64,000 nt of DNA from Pseudonocardia cypriaca. Lineage in GTDB: Bacteria > Actinomycetota > Actinomycetes > Mycobacteriales > Pseudonocardiaceae. This document shows positions 15,921 through 23,936 of this stretch, piece by piece. The stretch is from contig NZ_VFPH01000001.1 in NCBI RefSeq assembly GCF_006717045.1, positions 1 through 64,000 of the forward strand, written 5' to 3'. A program made the translations under genes and the position numbers. The notes under the pieces were generated by a model. That model was not told the DNA's origin. It did not search any database and saw only the letters and a program-made list of their open reading frames with translations. How positions within the stretch are numbered: position 1 is the first letter of the stretch; every line of letters starts with the position of its first letter.

Positions 15921-16505
15921 ATGGCCCGAGCGACCACGTCCGCCCGACCACCCGGTCGCCCGCGCTCCAGCGTCGACACCGTGGTCTTCGCCGCGACCCT
16001 CAGCACGGTCCACGAGCTGGGCTACGCCCACGCCACCGTGGATCGCATCGCGGCGGCGGCTGGCGTCGCGAAGACGACGATCTACCGGCGATGGCCCTCG
16101 AAGGGTGCATTGATCGCCGACTGCCTCGTCGACGCGTTCGGCCCCGCGCCACTGGAGGGCGCCAACAGGTACGAGATCCTGGCCACCGCAATCCGCTGGG
16201 CCGCCGCGAAGATCGGTGAGCCCGGGGTGGGCGCGGCGTTCGCGGGCGTGTTCAGCGACGCCGTCAGCGACCCCGCCCTGCGCGAGGTCCTGTCCGTGCG
16301 GCTGCAGGACCCGTACCGGCGCGCGCTGCAGGACGCGCTCGGCGAGCCGGAGAACCGGGTCCTGTTCTTCATCGACGTCGTCGTCGGGATCCTGCTGCAC
16401 CGGATGGGGATGACCGGCGAGCCGATGGTCGACGAGGACGTCGACGCTCTGGTCGAGATGGTCTGCGGCTACTTCGCCGAATCCGGCGTGAGCGGTCCGG
16501 TGTGA
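15921..16505 (+). CDS. TetR-family transcriptional regulator
   Basis: A 194-residue regulator starting at ATG 15921 (MARATTSARPPGRPRSS). A GTG two codons upstream is an alternative start. The helix-turn-helix is HATVDRIAAAAGVAKTTIYRRWPSKGAL. The C-terminal part matches the TetR_C_16/AcrR-like type with FFIDVVVGILLHRMGMTGEP. It is divergent from the HSL esterase and shares the GCTAC/GTAGC operator region, so local autoregulation is likely. It converges on the next TetR gene, with a hairpin between. Confidence 0.88.
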   Translation: MARATTSARPPGRPRSSVDTVVFAATLSTVHELGYAHATVDRIAAAAGVAKTTIYRRWPSKGALIADCLVDAFGPAPLEGANRYEILATAIRWAAAKIGEPGVGAAFAGVFSDAVSDPALREVLSVRLQDPYRRALQDALGEPENRVLFFIDVVVGILLHRMGMTGEPMVDEDVDALVEMVCGYFAESGVSGPV

Positions 16506-16522
16506 CCTGCGAAAGTGAGCAA

Positions 16523-16545
16523 GGTTAGGCGGGTGCGCCCTAACC
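16523..16545. terminator. Hairpin between convergent TetR genes
   Basis: GGTTAGGCG-GGTG-CGCCCTAACC forms an almost perfect stem with a one-base bulge, 18 bases after the stop of the TetR gene at 15921-16505 and 42 bases before the stop of the next one. Confidence 0.6.
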
Positions 16546-16587
16546 GGGACGCCGCGAGAGACTTCAGGCAGCAGGAGCGAAACCCGG

Positions 16588-17271
16588 TCAGATCGGGTCG
16601 GCCGCCTCCGCGATGAGCCCCCTGAGGAAGGTGGCGGTCGCGGCCTCGAACGCCTCGTCGAAGGTCGGGTGCATGAACGCCAGGCTCGGATCGGCCTGGA
16701 AAGCGGCGAGCAGCGCCGGGGCGGGACGGCTGCGGGTCCACAGGGCGCCGACCAGGATGATGACCATGTGTGACGCGCGGAGCGCCTGCTTGTCGTCGAG
16801 CTCGGGGAGTAGGCCGCGGAGCCCCTCGGCGAGCCAGTGGATGCCGTCGCGTGAGGATCTCTTGTACCTGGTCGCGACGTCGACCGAGATGTTGTGCTCC
16901 AGAATCGCGTGTTGCGCACTCAGCAGTTCGCACAGCATGGGGCGGGCAGCGAACGACGTCGCCAGCTGTGCCGCGACCTGGCGCGCCCTGATCGGAGCCG
17001 GTGCAGACGGGTCGGCCCACCCGGAGACCGCCTCGGCGATCTCGGTCCGGTAACGGGCGGCTGCTTCCGAGAGCAAGTCGAGCAGCACCGCCTCGCGCGA
17101 CTCGAAGTAGCGCATCATGGCTGACTTCGCCAGCCCGACCCGGCGGCTGAGCTCGTTGAGGCTGACAGCTGCCACCGGCATCTCGTCCAGCATGCCGGCC
17201 GCGGTCCGGAGGATGCTTTGCCGCCGCTCCGCACGCTGTTCGTCGCTCCGCGCACGCTGGAAGGCTGCCAT
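16588..17271 (-). CDS. TetR-family transcriptional regulator
   Basis: A 227-residue regulator. I chose ATG 17271 (MAAFQRARSDEQRAERRQS) because the helix-turn-helix region ILRTAAGMLDEM through SLNELSRRVGLAKSAMMRYFESREAVL then falls at a normal distance. An ATG 20 codons upstream would place the start on top of the palindromic operator. The C-terminal half resembles the TetR_C domain with MLCELLSAQHAILEHNIS. It is divergent from the SDR gene, with about 320 bases between containing the operator at 17294-17312. Confidence 0.87.
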   Translation of the reverse strand: MAAFQRARSDEQRAERRQSILRTAAGMLDEMPVAAVSLNELSRRVGLAKSAMMRYFESREAVLLDLLSEAAARYRTEIAEAVSGWADPSAPAPIRARQVAAQLATSFAARPMLCELLSAQHAILEHNISVDVATRYKRSSRDGIHWLAEGLRGLLPELDDKQALRASHMVIILVGALWTRSRPAPALLAAFQADPSLAFMHPTFDEAFEAATATFLRGLIAEAADPI

Positions 17272-17293
17272 CTCCCGAAGATAGTCGACCGGC

Positions 17294-17312
17294 GGTCCAT
17301 TGACTGTGGACC
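17294..17312. promoter_or_regulatory. Palindromic operator of TetR gene
   Basis: GGTCCA-TTGACTG-TGGACC is a perfect 6-base inverted repeat with a 7-base spacer, and GGTGGTCCATT repeats a half site at about 17338-17348. It sits just upstream of the chosen start of the TetR gene. A TTGAAC -35-like hexamer (complement strand, near 17325) lies between the two sites. Confidence 0.55.
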
Positions 17313-17348
17313 GGCGGTACCTTAAGTTCAATGTACTGGTGGTCCATT

Positions 17349-17589
17349 ACTCCGCCGCGGGCGAGCGAGTCGCTCCGTTCGCCCGATCGAGGGAGGGGCA
17401 CGCCATGAAGGCCACGGCCTCATGACGATCGACCGGGGCTTGCTCGGACATCGACGCGCTTCACCTGATACGCCACCGGGCTCAGGTGGCCGCGTCTGTA
17501 CGGCTCCGCCTTTGCGACGCGCACGCGTTCGCTCCGCGTCGACTCCGAACATCTCTTCGGCCGCGGTTCGCGCGCCGGGAAGGACATCC
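17349..17589. other. Intergenic stretch with a six-codon minigene remnant
   Basis: About 240 bases upstream of the SDR gene. GGGAGGGGCACGCC precedes ATG 17405, which reads MKATAS and then stops (TGA), so an excellent ribosome-binding site leads to a six-codon frame. It may be a leader peptide or the start of a lost gene. The rest shows no gene. Confidence 0.35.
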
Positions 17590-18426
17590 ATGGTTCAGAA
17601 GGTCGCCCTGGTCAGCGGGGCCTCTTCGGGCATCGGGGAGAGCACCGCTCGCTGCCTTCACGAGGCCGGTTTCATCGTCTACGGCGCCGCTCGCAGCGTT
17701 GATCGGATGGCGGCGCTGGCCGCCGCCGGCCTGCAGACCGTCGCTCTCGACGTCACCGACGAGTCGTCGACCGAGAAGGTTGTCGCGGAGATACTCGCGG
17801 TGCACGGCCGGCTCGACGTCCTGGTGAACAACGCCGGGTACGGCTCGTACGGAGCGCTCGAGGACGTCCCGATGGCCGAGGCCCGGTCCCAGATCGAGGT
17901 CAACCTCTTCGGTCTCGCACACCTCACCCGAGCCGTGCTGCCGGCCATGCGGGCTCGGCGCAGCGGCACCATCGTCAACATCAGCTCCATGGGCGGCCGG
18001 CTAGCCACCCCACTGGGCGCCTGGTACCACGCCAGCAAATTCGCGGTCGAGGGGCTCAGCGACGCCCTCCGCTTGGAGTTGCGGCGCTTCGGCATCGACG
18101 TTGTCGTGATCGAGCCCGGTCTGATCCGCACCGAGTGGGGCAGCAAGGCGGCCCGCAAGCTGCGTGCCACCTCAAGTGAGGGGCCTTACGGCGACGAGGC
18201 CGAGGCCATCGCCGTGTCACTGGAGAACGGCGCCCGGCCGGACGCGCCCAGGACCTCGTCCCCCGACGTCGTGGCCAGCGCAGTGGCCCGCGCCGCAACG
18301 GCTCGCCGCCCCCGAACCCGTTACACCGTCGGCTTCGGCGCCCGGCCGCTCCTCATCGTGCGCAGTGTGCTTCCGGACCGGGCCTTCGATGCATTCATCA
18401 GGCGCATTTCGGGCTTGCGCGCATGA
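17590..18426 (+). CDS. Short-chain dehydrogenase/reductase
   Basis: Classical SDR oxidoreductase of 278 residues with an NAD(P) Rossmann fold. The cofactor loop is SGASSGIG (residues 9-16), followed by an Arg in GAARSVDRM that favours NADPH. NNAGYGS is at about 82. The catalytic Ser is in NISSMGG, with Tyr and Lys in YHASK. IEPGLIRTEW follows. ATG 17590 gives MVQKVALVSGASSG. The C-terminal tail (after 190) is longer than minimal SDRs. The substrate is unknown. A divergent TetR and the downstream reductoisomerase (87 bases away, same strand) suggest one regulated unit. Confidence 0.92.
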   Translation: MVQKVALVSGASSGIGESTARCLHEAGFIVYGAARSVDRMAALAAAGLQTVALDVTDESSTEKVVAEILAVHGRLDVLVNNAGYGSYGALEDVPMAEARSQIEVNLFGLAHLTRAVLPAMRARRSGTIVNISSMGGRLATPLGAWYHASKFAVEGLSDALRLELRRFGIDVVVIEPGLIRTEWGSKAARKLRATSSEGPYGDEAEAIAVSLENGARPDAPRTSSPDVVASAVARAATARRPRTRYTVGFGARPLLIVRSVLPDRAFDAFIRRISGLRA

Positions 18427-18513
18427 GATCGTCGCCGCGGACCTGCGGCGGTGGCCGCGCTCCGCGGAGCCACACCGCATCGACCACCCGTCGGCCGACC
18501 AGAAAGTGAAGAA

Positions 18514-19995
18514 ATGCCTCACAGCGATCTCGACTTCGAAACCCGCGTTTTCGACAAGGAGTACATCACCCTCGCGGAGCGCCGTGAGGGTATCGTCCAG
18601 GGCGGGCGCCATCTGTTCGACCGACTGCCCGCCGCCTTCGACGGCGTCGCGCAGATCGGCGTCATCGGCTGGGGGCCGCAGGGCTCCGCGCAGGCGCAGA
18701 ACCTGCGGGACTCACTGAAGGGTGCGGTCCGCGTGACGGTCGGCCTGCGCGCGGGCTCCGGCTCGGTTGCGGCGGCCCGTGCGGCCGGCTTCCGCGAGGA
18801 GGACAAGACCCTCGGTGAGATGTTCGAGGTCATCGGCTCCTCTGACCTGGTGATCCTGCTGATCTCCGACGCCGCGCAGACCGCGCTCTATCCGCAGGTC
18901 TTCGAGGCGCTGCGGCCCGGTGCCACGCTGGGGTTCTCACACGGTTTCCTACTGGGGCACCTCGCCGACGAAGGCCTGGGGTTCCCGCCCGACATCGACG
19001 TCATCGCCGTCTGCCCGAAAGGCATGGGCGCGTCGGTCCGGGCGCTGTACGTGCAGGGTGAAGAGGTGAACGGGGCGGGTATCAACGCCAGTTTCGCCGT
19101 CCACCAGGACGTCACCGGCAAGGCAACGGACCGCGCGCTGGGCTGGTCGGTCGCGATCGGCGCTCCGTTCACCTTCCAGACCACGCTGGAGTCCGAGTAC
19201 CGATCTGACCTCTGCGGTGAACGCGCCATGCTTCTGTCCGGGGTGCACGGAATCGTGGAGAGCCTCTACCGACGCTACCGCGATCACGGCATGACCGACG
19301 AGAACGCGTTCCGGCACTCCACCGAGTCCGTGACGGGGCCGATCTCGAAAATCATCTCCAAGGACGGGCTCGACGGGCTGTACCGCCGCCTCGACGCGGC
19401 CGGACGCACGGTGTTCGCCGAGGCCTACTCGGCGGCCTACCCGGTCGGGTTCGAGCTGACCCAGGAGATCTATGGCGAGGTCCGGTCGGGCAACGAGATC
19501 CGCAGCGTCGTCCTGGCCGGCGAGCGACTGCGCCGGTTCCCGATGGGCAAGATCGACCAGGCGGACATGTGGACCGTCGGGGCGAAGGTCCGTGCGGACC
19601 GGGTCGAGGAGGACATCCCGCTCGACCCGTTCACCGCGGGTGTGTTCTGCGGCGTGATGATGGCCCAGGTCGACGTGTTGCTCGAGCACGGGCACCAGTA
19701 CTCGGAGATCGCCAACGAATCTGTCATCGAGGCGGTCGACTCGCTCAACCCCTACATGCACGCGCGTGGTGTCGCCTACATGGTCGACAACTGCTCGACG
19801 ACGGCGCGGCTGGGCGCTCGCAAGTGGGCCCCGCGCTTCGACTACTTGCTTACCCAGCAGGCCTACCCGGCTGTGGACGACGAGCAGACGATGGTGGACA
19901 CGACACCGTTCCAGGCGTTCGAAGACCACGTGATCCACGAGGTCCTGCGGGTGTGCGCCGAGATGCGCCCACCGGTCGACATCTTCGTGGAGTGA
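18514..19995 (+). CDS. Plant-like class II ketol-acid reductoisomerase
   Basis: NADPH- and magnesium-dependent reductoisomerase of 493 residues. The class I enzymes usual in actinobacteria have about 330-340 residues. Key features are LDFETRVFDKEYITLA at the N-terminus, the Rossmann loop IGVIGWGPQGSAQAQNLRDS, VGLRAGSGS for NADPH, AVCPKGMGASVRALYVQG, NGAGINASFAVHQDV, and NESVIEAVDSLNPYMHARGV then DNCSTTARLGARKWAPRFDY. These blocks closely resemble plant chloroplast IlvC as I remember it. No other ilv genes are nearby. It may be a second isozyme or act on a specialised acetohydroxy acid. It sits in an SDR/TetR cassette followed by gene debris, which suggests acquisition by transfer. Confidence 0.9.
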   Translation: MPHSDLDFETRVFDKEYITLAERREGIVQGGRHLFDRLPAAFDGVAQIGVIGWGPQGSAQAQNLRDSLKGAVRVTVGLRAGSGSVAAARAAGFREEDKTLGEMFEVIGSSDLVILLISDAAQTALYPQVFEALRPGATLGFSHGFLLGHLADEGLGFPPDIDVIAVCPKGMGASVRALYVQGEEVNGAGINASFAVHQDVTGKATDRALGWSVAIGAPFTFQTTLESEYRSDLCGERAMLLSGVHGIVESLYRRYRDHGMTDENAFRHSTESVTGPISKIISKDGLDGLYRRLDAAGRTVFAEAYSAAYPVGFELTQEIYGEVRSGNEIRSVVLAGERLRRFPMGKIDQADMWTVGAKVRADRVEEDIPLDPFTAGVFCGVMMAQVDVLLEHGHQYSEIANESVIEAVDSLNPYMHARGVAYMVDNCSTTARLGARKWAPRFDYLLTQQAYPAVDDEQTMVDTTPFQAFEDHVIHEVLRVCAEMRPPVDIFVE

Positions 19996-20544
19996 TCACG
20001 ACCGGCGACGCTGGTGCCGGACGCGGACGCCCCATCCAATCGAGCCCCTCGTGCACGCCACGTACACGTTCGATCCCACCCTCGACCGCCTACCGTTCGA
20101 GCAGGTCCGCACCGCTGGCATGACAATCGAACGGGTCAGCGATCCACCTTGGACTCGCGGGCCACCAGCGCTCAAACTAGCTGGTCAGGGTCACGCATGA
20201 TCAACGTCCGACCACGCTCACGCCCTGGCACGGAGGAAGTCATGCCACCGATTGTGCGCTGGAAAACCCGTGGCCACAGCAATGGGTAACCGCCAGTTTG
20301 AATGATCGCGCACTTCGGTGCGACGGCCGCCCGACCCGGGGTACGGCAGCCGGGACGAGGCCGCCGCGGTCGGGTGCCACGCGAGCTGCGGTGGTGCCGA
20401 CTTCTCACCTCGCGGTCACCGGAACGCTCTGCCACCACAGCGGCACCGACTGCTTTCCGCGGAACGCACCCGCGCCGTAATCACACGGTTGCGCGAATCG
20501 GAGCCACCCGTTCCCGTGCTGATCGGGAAGCCCCCACACGCGGA
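19996..20544. other. Intergenic region of about 550 bases with apparent gene debris
   Basis: No confident gene. A frame from GTG 20051 to TGA 20200 (49 residues, VHATYTFDPTLDRLPFEQVR and on) has protein-like composition but no recognised family. Another stretch at about 20420-20548 ends RAVITRLRESEPPVPVLIGK. Base composition is less GC-biased than in neighbouring genes, and stop codons are frequent, as expected for decayed coding DNA between the reductoisomerase and the conserved TIGR03089 gene. Confidence 0.4.
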
Positions 20545-21276
20545 CTAGCCGAGCCGGGAAGTGGTCCGTTCGGTGGTGGCGCGCCGGGTGAGCGCTGCCT
20601 CGTCCGCGTTCCGGACCTGCACGAGCGACGCCTCGGCGGCCAGCACGGCGAGCAGGCCGTCCCGCAGGCCCTCGGCCGTGTTCCAGTCCAGGGTGGACAG
20701 CACGCGGTCGGTGCGGGACAGGCCCAGCTCGGTGGCGCGGGCCCGGGCGCCGGCGAGGACCTCGGAGACGGTGGCGCCGTCGAGTGCGGGGGCGTTGTCG
20801 GGAACCTGCTCCCACGGCACGAACTCGTCGCCCTGCAGCCGCACCTCCGTGGCGAAGTCGACCACCCCGGGTGGCAGGCCGGTGATGCCCTTGCCGAAGG
20901 CGTCGAGCGACAGCGCCACCACCCCGCCGGCCGGGCCGGACGCCAGCGCGATGTCGACGCGGTCGGCGTCGCACAGCACCCAATCGGCGTCTTCGGGCCG
21001 GCTGGCGACCTCGGCCCCGCACCACCAGGCCGCGAGCAGAACGGCGGCCGTCTGCCAGTGTGCGGGCAGCAGCAGCGCCACCCGCGTGCCCGGCTCGACG
21101 TCGCACTCCTCCCGCAGCAGGTTCGCGGCTTTCGCGGCCCAGTTCGCCGTGGTGGCGGCGGAGAGCTCCACGCGCTCGCCGGTGGCGTCGTCGTAGAACG
21201 TGATCAACGGGCGAGCGGCGGCACTGCCGGTGCGCAGCGGTCCGAGGAGGGCGGCGGTGAGCGTCACACCCGTCAC
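20545..21276 (-). CDS. TIGR03089 family protein (acyl-ligase N-terminal-like)
   Basis: A 243-residue protein of the actinobacterial TIGR03089 family, which resembles the N-terminal part of AMP-forming acyl-CoA ligases. It shows LLREECDVEPGTRVALLLPAHWQTAAVLLAAWWCGAEV but lacks the adenylation P-loop and the C-terminal lid domain, so it should not be called an active ligase. The M. tuberculosis homologue Rv3268 is likewise next to the LCP gene (Rv3267). The stop of the LCP gene lies 14 bases upstream, so both are probably in one transcript. Confidence 0.85.
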   Translation of the reverse strand: MTGVTLTAALLGPLRTGSAAARPLITFYDDATGERVELSAATTANWAAKAANLLREECDVEPGTRVALLLPAHWQTAAVLLAAWWCGAEVASRPEDADWVLCDADRVDIALASGPAGGVVALSLDAFGKGITGLPPGVVDFATEVRLQGDEFVPWEQVPDNAPALDGATVSEVLAGARARATELGLSRTDRVLSTLDWNTAEGLRDGLLAVLAAEASLVQVRNADEAALTRRATTERTTSRLG

Positions 21277-21289
21277 CCTATGGCGACGG

Positions 21290-22894
21290 TCAGTCGATGC
21301 AGGGCACGCCCGAGGCCGTGATCGGCTCGGTCGGCTTCGGCTCGGCCTCGGTCGTGGTTGCCGGCGGCGCCTTCTCGGCGGGCACCACCGCGGGGTCGAA
21401 GTCGGCGCCCAGCACCACCTTCAGGTGCCCGCGGGTCACCGACGCGTCTTGCTCGGTGCCGATGTCGCCGAGCTGCTCGGCGACCGCGTGCGCGGCGTCG
21501 CCGTCGGGACCGGTGTAGCGCACCACGGAGGTGTCGGTGGCCTCGGTGTTGGCCACGGTCCCGCGGGCGAAGCCGAGGTCGCGCAGGTGCTCGGCGACCG
21601 AGGCGGCGATCCCGCCCTGCTCCGACCCGTTCCGGACGTCCACCACGTAGCGCGACGCGACGAGGTCGGCGGGCGGGGGCGGTACCGCGGCCTGCGCGGC
21701 GGCGGCTTGAACGGCGGCCTCGGCGGCCGCGGCCTGCTCGTGGATCCGCCTCTCGATGAACTCCTCGACGGCCCGCGGATCGACGAGCACGACGTCGCCG
21801 CGCGCGTTCGACTCGCGGCCGTCGGTGGGGATCGTGACGAACTGCAGGTTGCCGGCCGCGAGGTCGGCGGCCTGCTGGGCGAACCCCAGCAGGTCCCAGT
21901 CCTCGTCGATCACGAGGGACTGCTGTGCCACGCCGATGAGCGCTCCGAGTCGGGCCGGGTCGGACAGCGTGCCGCCGGCGAGGATCCGGTCGGCGACGGC
22001 GGCGAGGAACACCTGCTGGCGGCGGATGCGGGACAGGTCGCCGTCGGGGAGGCCGTGGCGCTGGCGGACGAACGCGAGTGCGTCCGGTCCGGAGATCGTC
22101 TGCGGCCCGGCCGGGAAGTGGGCGCCGGACAGCGGGTCGTCGACGGCCTTGCGGAGGCAGACGTCCACGCCGCCGATCGCGGTCGTGAGGTTGTAGAACC
22201 CGAGCAGGTTGACCTCGGCGTAGTGGTCGACGGTCTGCCCGGTCAGGCTCTCGACGGTGCGGATCAGGGTGCTGCGGCCCTCCTTCGCGGCCTCGGCCTC
22301 GATCCGCTTCGGGTCCTTCACCCCGTCGGCCACCAGCCGCTCGGCGGCGAGCGCCTTGGTCGCCGGGTACGCGGCGTTGATCTTGTCGCGGCGGTAGCCG
22401 GGGATGTACACGTAGGCGTCGCGCGGGATGGAGAACGCGGTGGCGGCCCCACCACCCTCCGGCACGTGCAGCAGGATGATCGTGTCGGAGTTCAGCACGC
22501 CGGTGTCCGGGCCGCTCGAGAGCATCCGCTGCACCTCGGGCGGCAGCGGGTTGCCGTGGGCGTCCGTGCGGCTGTCCACGCCGACGAGCAGGATGTTCAG
22601 GTCACCGCCGTCCCCGCCGCCTGCGATGACGTCCGTGGTGCTGATGCCGGCCGTGACGTCCCGGTAGAGCCCCCACGCCGTACCGGTGAGCACCATGACC
22701 AGCGTCGATGCCATCACGAGCGCGGTGCGCAGGCGTCGGCGGAGGCCGGGCTGCCGCCGCTCGGCGCGTTCCGGCCGGGGCCTGACGGGTGGACGAGGGG
22801 GATCGGACGGCCGGCGCCGTTGCGGCACGGCGCGCGCACGGTCCCGGTCCGGGGGCCGGGCGAGTGTCGCGCGTGTGGTGCCCCGTCCATCCAT
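21290..22894 (-). CDS. LytR-CpsA-Psr (LCP) family cell-wall ligase
   Basis: LCP phosphotransferase of 534 residues. In mycolata this family attaches arabinogalactan or other glycopolymers to peptidoglycan. The start ATG 22894 follows GGAGG. A basic, proline-rich cytoplasmic segment of about 60 residues precedes one membrane anchor (LRTALVMASTLVMVLTGTAWGL). The LCP domain shows NILLVGVDSR, LNSDTIILLHV, SIPRDAYVYIPGYRRDKINAAY and FVRQRHGLPDGDLSRIRRQQ. The C-terminal LytR_C domain (about 425-520) begins at SRYVVDVRNGSEQGG. It is the counterpart of Rv3267. A glycosyltransferase gene is divergent from it. Confidence 0.93.
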   Translation of the reverse strand: MDGRGTTRATLARPPDRDRARAVPQRRRPSDPPRPPVRPRPERAERRQPGLRRRLRTALVMASTLVMVLTGTAWGLYRDVTAGISTTDVIAGGGDGGDLNILLVGVDSRTDAHGNPLPPEVQRMLSSGPDTGVLNSDTIILLHVPEGGGAATAFSIPRDAYVYIPGYRRDKINAAYPATKALAAERLVADGVKDPKRIEAEAAKEGRSTLIRTVESLTGQTVDHYAEVNLLGFYNLTTAIGGVDVCLRKAVDDPLSGAHFPAGPQTISGPDALAFVRQRHGLPDGDLSRIRRQQVFLAAVADRILAGGTLSDPARLGALIGVAQQSLVIDEDWDLLGFAQQAADLAAGNLQFVTIPTDGRESNARGDVVLVDPRAVEEFIERRIHEQAAAAEAAVQAAAAQAAVPPPPADLVASRYVVDVRNGSEQGGIAASVAEHLRDLGFARGTVANTEATDTSVVRYTGPDGDAAHAVAEQLGDIGTEQDASVTRGHLKVVLGADFDPAVVPAEKAPPATTTEAEPKPTEPITASGVPCID

Positions 22895-23056
22895 CGGTGC
22901 ACCTCCGCTCGTCGCGATGTCCCTGTCTCCTAGGGTGCAACACGGAACGCGTTCGTCCAGAACGCCGCAGGGCGTGTCGCGGGTGACGGCCATCGCGGCA
23001 CTGCCAGTTACGCACCGTTACTCCGGTAGACGTGGCCGGAGCGGAGGGAGCTCTCG

Positions 23057-23884
23057 TTGCCCGAGCAGCTGTCGCTTCTGCTGCCCGTCTGGGCAGGTGA
23101 CCAGCCCGACTTCCTCGCCGAGGCGTTCCGCTCATCGGTGGACGCGCAGACCCGCCGACCCGACCAGGTCGTCATCGTGCGTGACGGGCCGGTGCCCGAG
23201 CCGCTCGGCGAGAAGATCGCGGAGCTCGTGAAGGACAGCCCCGTTCCGGTGGACCTCGTGGAGCTGGAGCACAACGTCGGTCTCGGACCCGCGCTCGACG
23301 CCGGGCTCGCGGCCTGCCACCACGACGTGGTGGCCCGCATGGACGCCGACGACATCTCGCTCCCGCACCGCTTCGCCGTACAGATGCCGATCATGGAGTC
23401 GGGGATCGACATCGTCGGGTCGGGACTGGTCGAGTTCGCCGACGATCCCGACGAGATCGTCGCCACGCGTGCCGTGCCGACCGATCCCGCCGAGATCCGC
23501 CGCCGGGCCCGGTTCGCCACCCCGTTCAACCATCCGACCGTCGTGTATCGGCGGTCGCTCGTCATCGGCGTGGGCGGCTACACCGACTTCGCGAAGATGG
23601 AGGACTACCTGCTCTGGGCGAAGCTGATCCTCGCCGACGCGCGGGTGGCCAACGTCGCGGAGCCGCTCGTGAAGTACCGCGTGGGCGCCGGGGCGTACGC
23701 GCGCCGGGGCGGGCTGGACCTGCTCCGGGCGGAGATCGCCGTCCAGCGCCGGTTCCGCGAGCTGGAGTTCACGACGCGCCGGCAGCTCGTTCGGAACCTG
23801 GTCGTACGGGGTGGCTACCGGTTGGTCCCGGAAGGACTCCGCCGTTCGGCCTATCGGAGAGTAATCGCCCCCTACAGAAAGTGA
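23057..23884 (+). CDS. Family 2 glycosyltransferase
   Basis: GT-A glycosyltransferase of 275 residues. It uses a TTG start at 23057 with GGAGGGAG 6 bases upstream. It shows LSLLLPVWAGDQPDFLAEAF at the N-terminus, VVIVRDG, HNVGLGPALDAGL and the metal-binding MDADDIS (Asp-Ala-Asp). LLWAKLILADARVANVAEPLVKYR covers the acceptor side. No membrane segment is seen; it probably works on lipid-linked sugars at the inner face. The divergent LCP gene suggests envelope glycan synthesis. The acceptor cannot be told from sequence. Confidence 0.88.
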   Translation: MPEQLSLLLPVWAGDQPDFLAEAFRSSVDAQTRRPDQVVIVRDGPVPEPLGEKIAELVKDSPVPVDLVELEHNVGLGPALDAGLAACHHDVVARMDADDISLPHRFAVQMPIMESGIDIVGSGLVEFADDPDEIVATRAVPTDPAEIRRRARFATPFNHPTVVYRRSLVIGVGGYTDFAKMEDYLLWAKLILADARVANVAEPLVKYRVGAGAYARRGGLDLLRAEIAVQRRFRELEFTTRRQLVRNLVVRGGYRLVPEGLRRSAYRRVIAPYRK

Positions 23885-23936
23885 CTTTTAGCTGAGGCGG
23901 TGACAGCATCGCGCCACCCGATCGAGGTGGTTGCGA

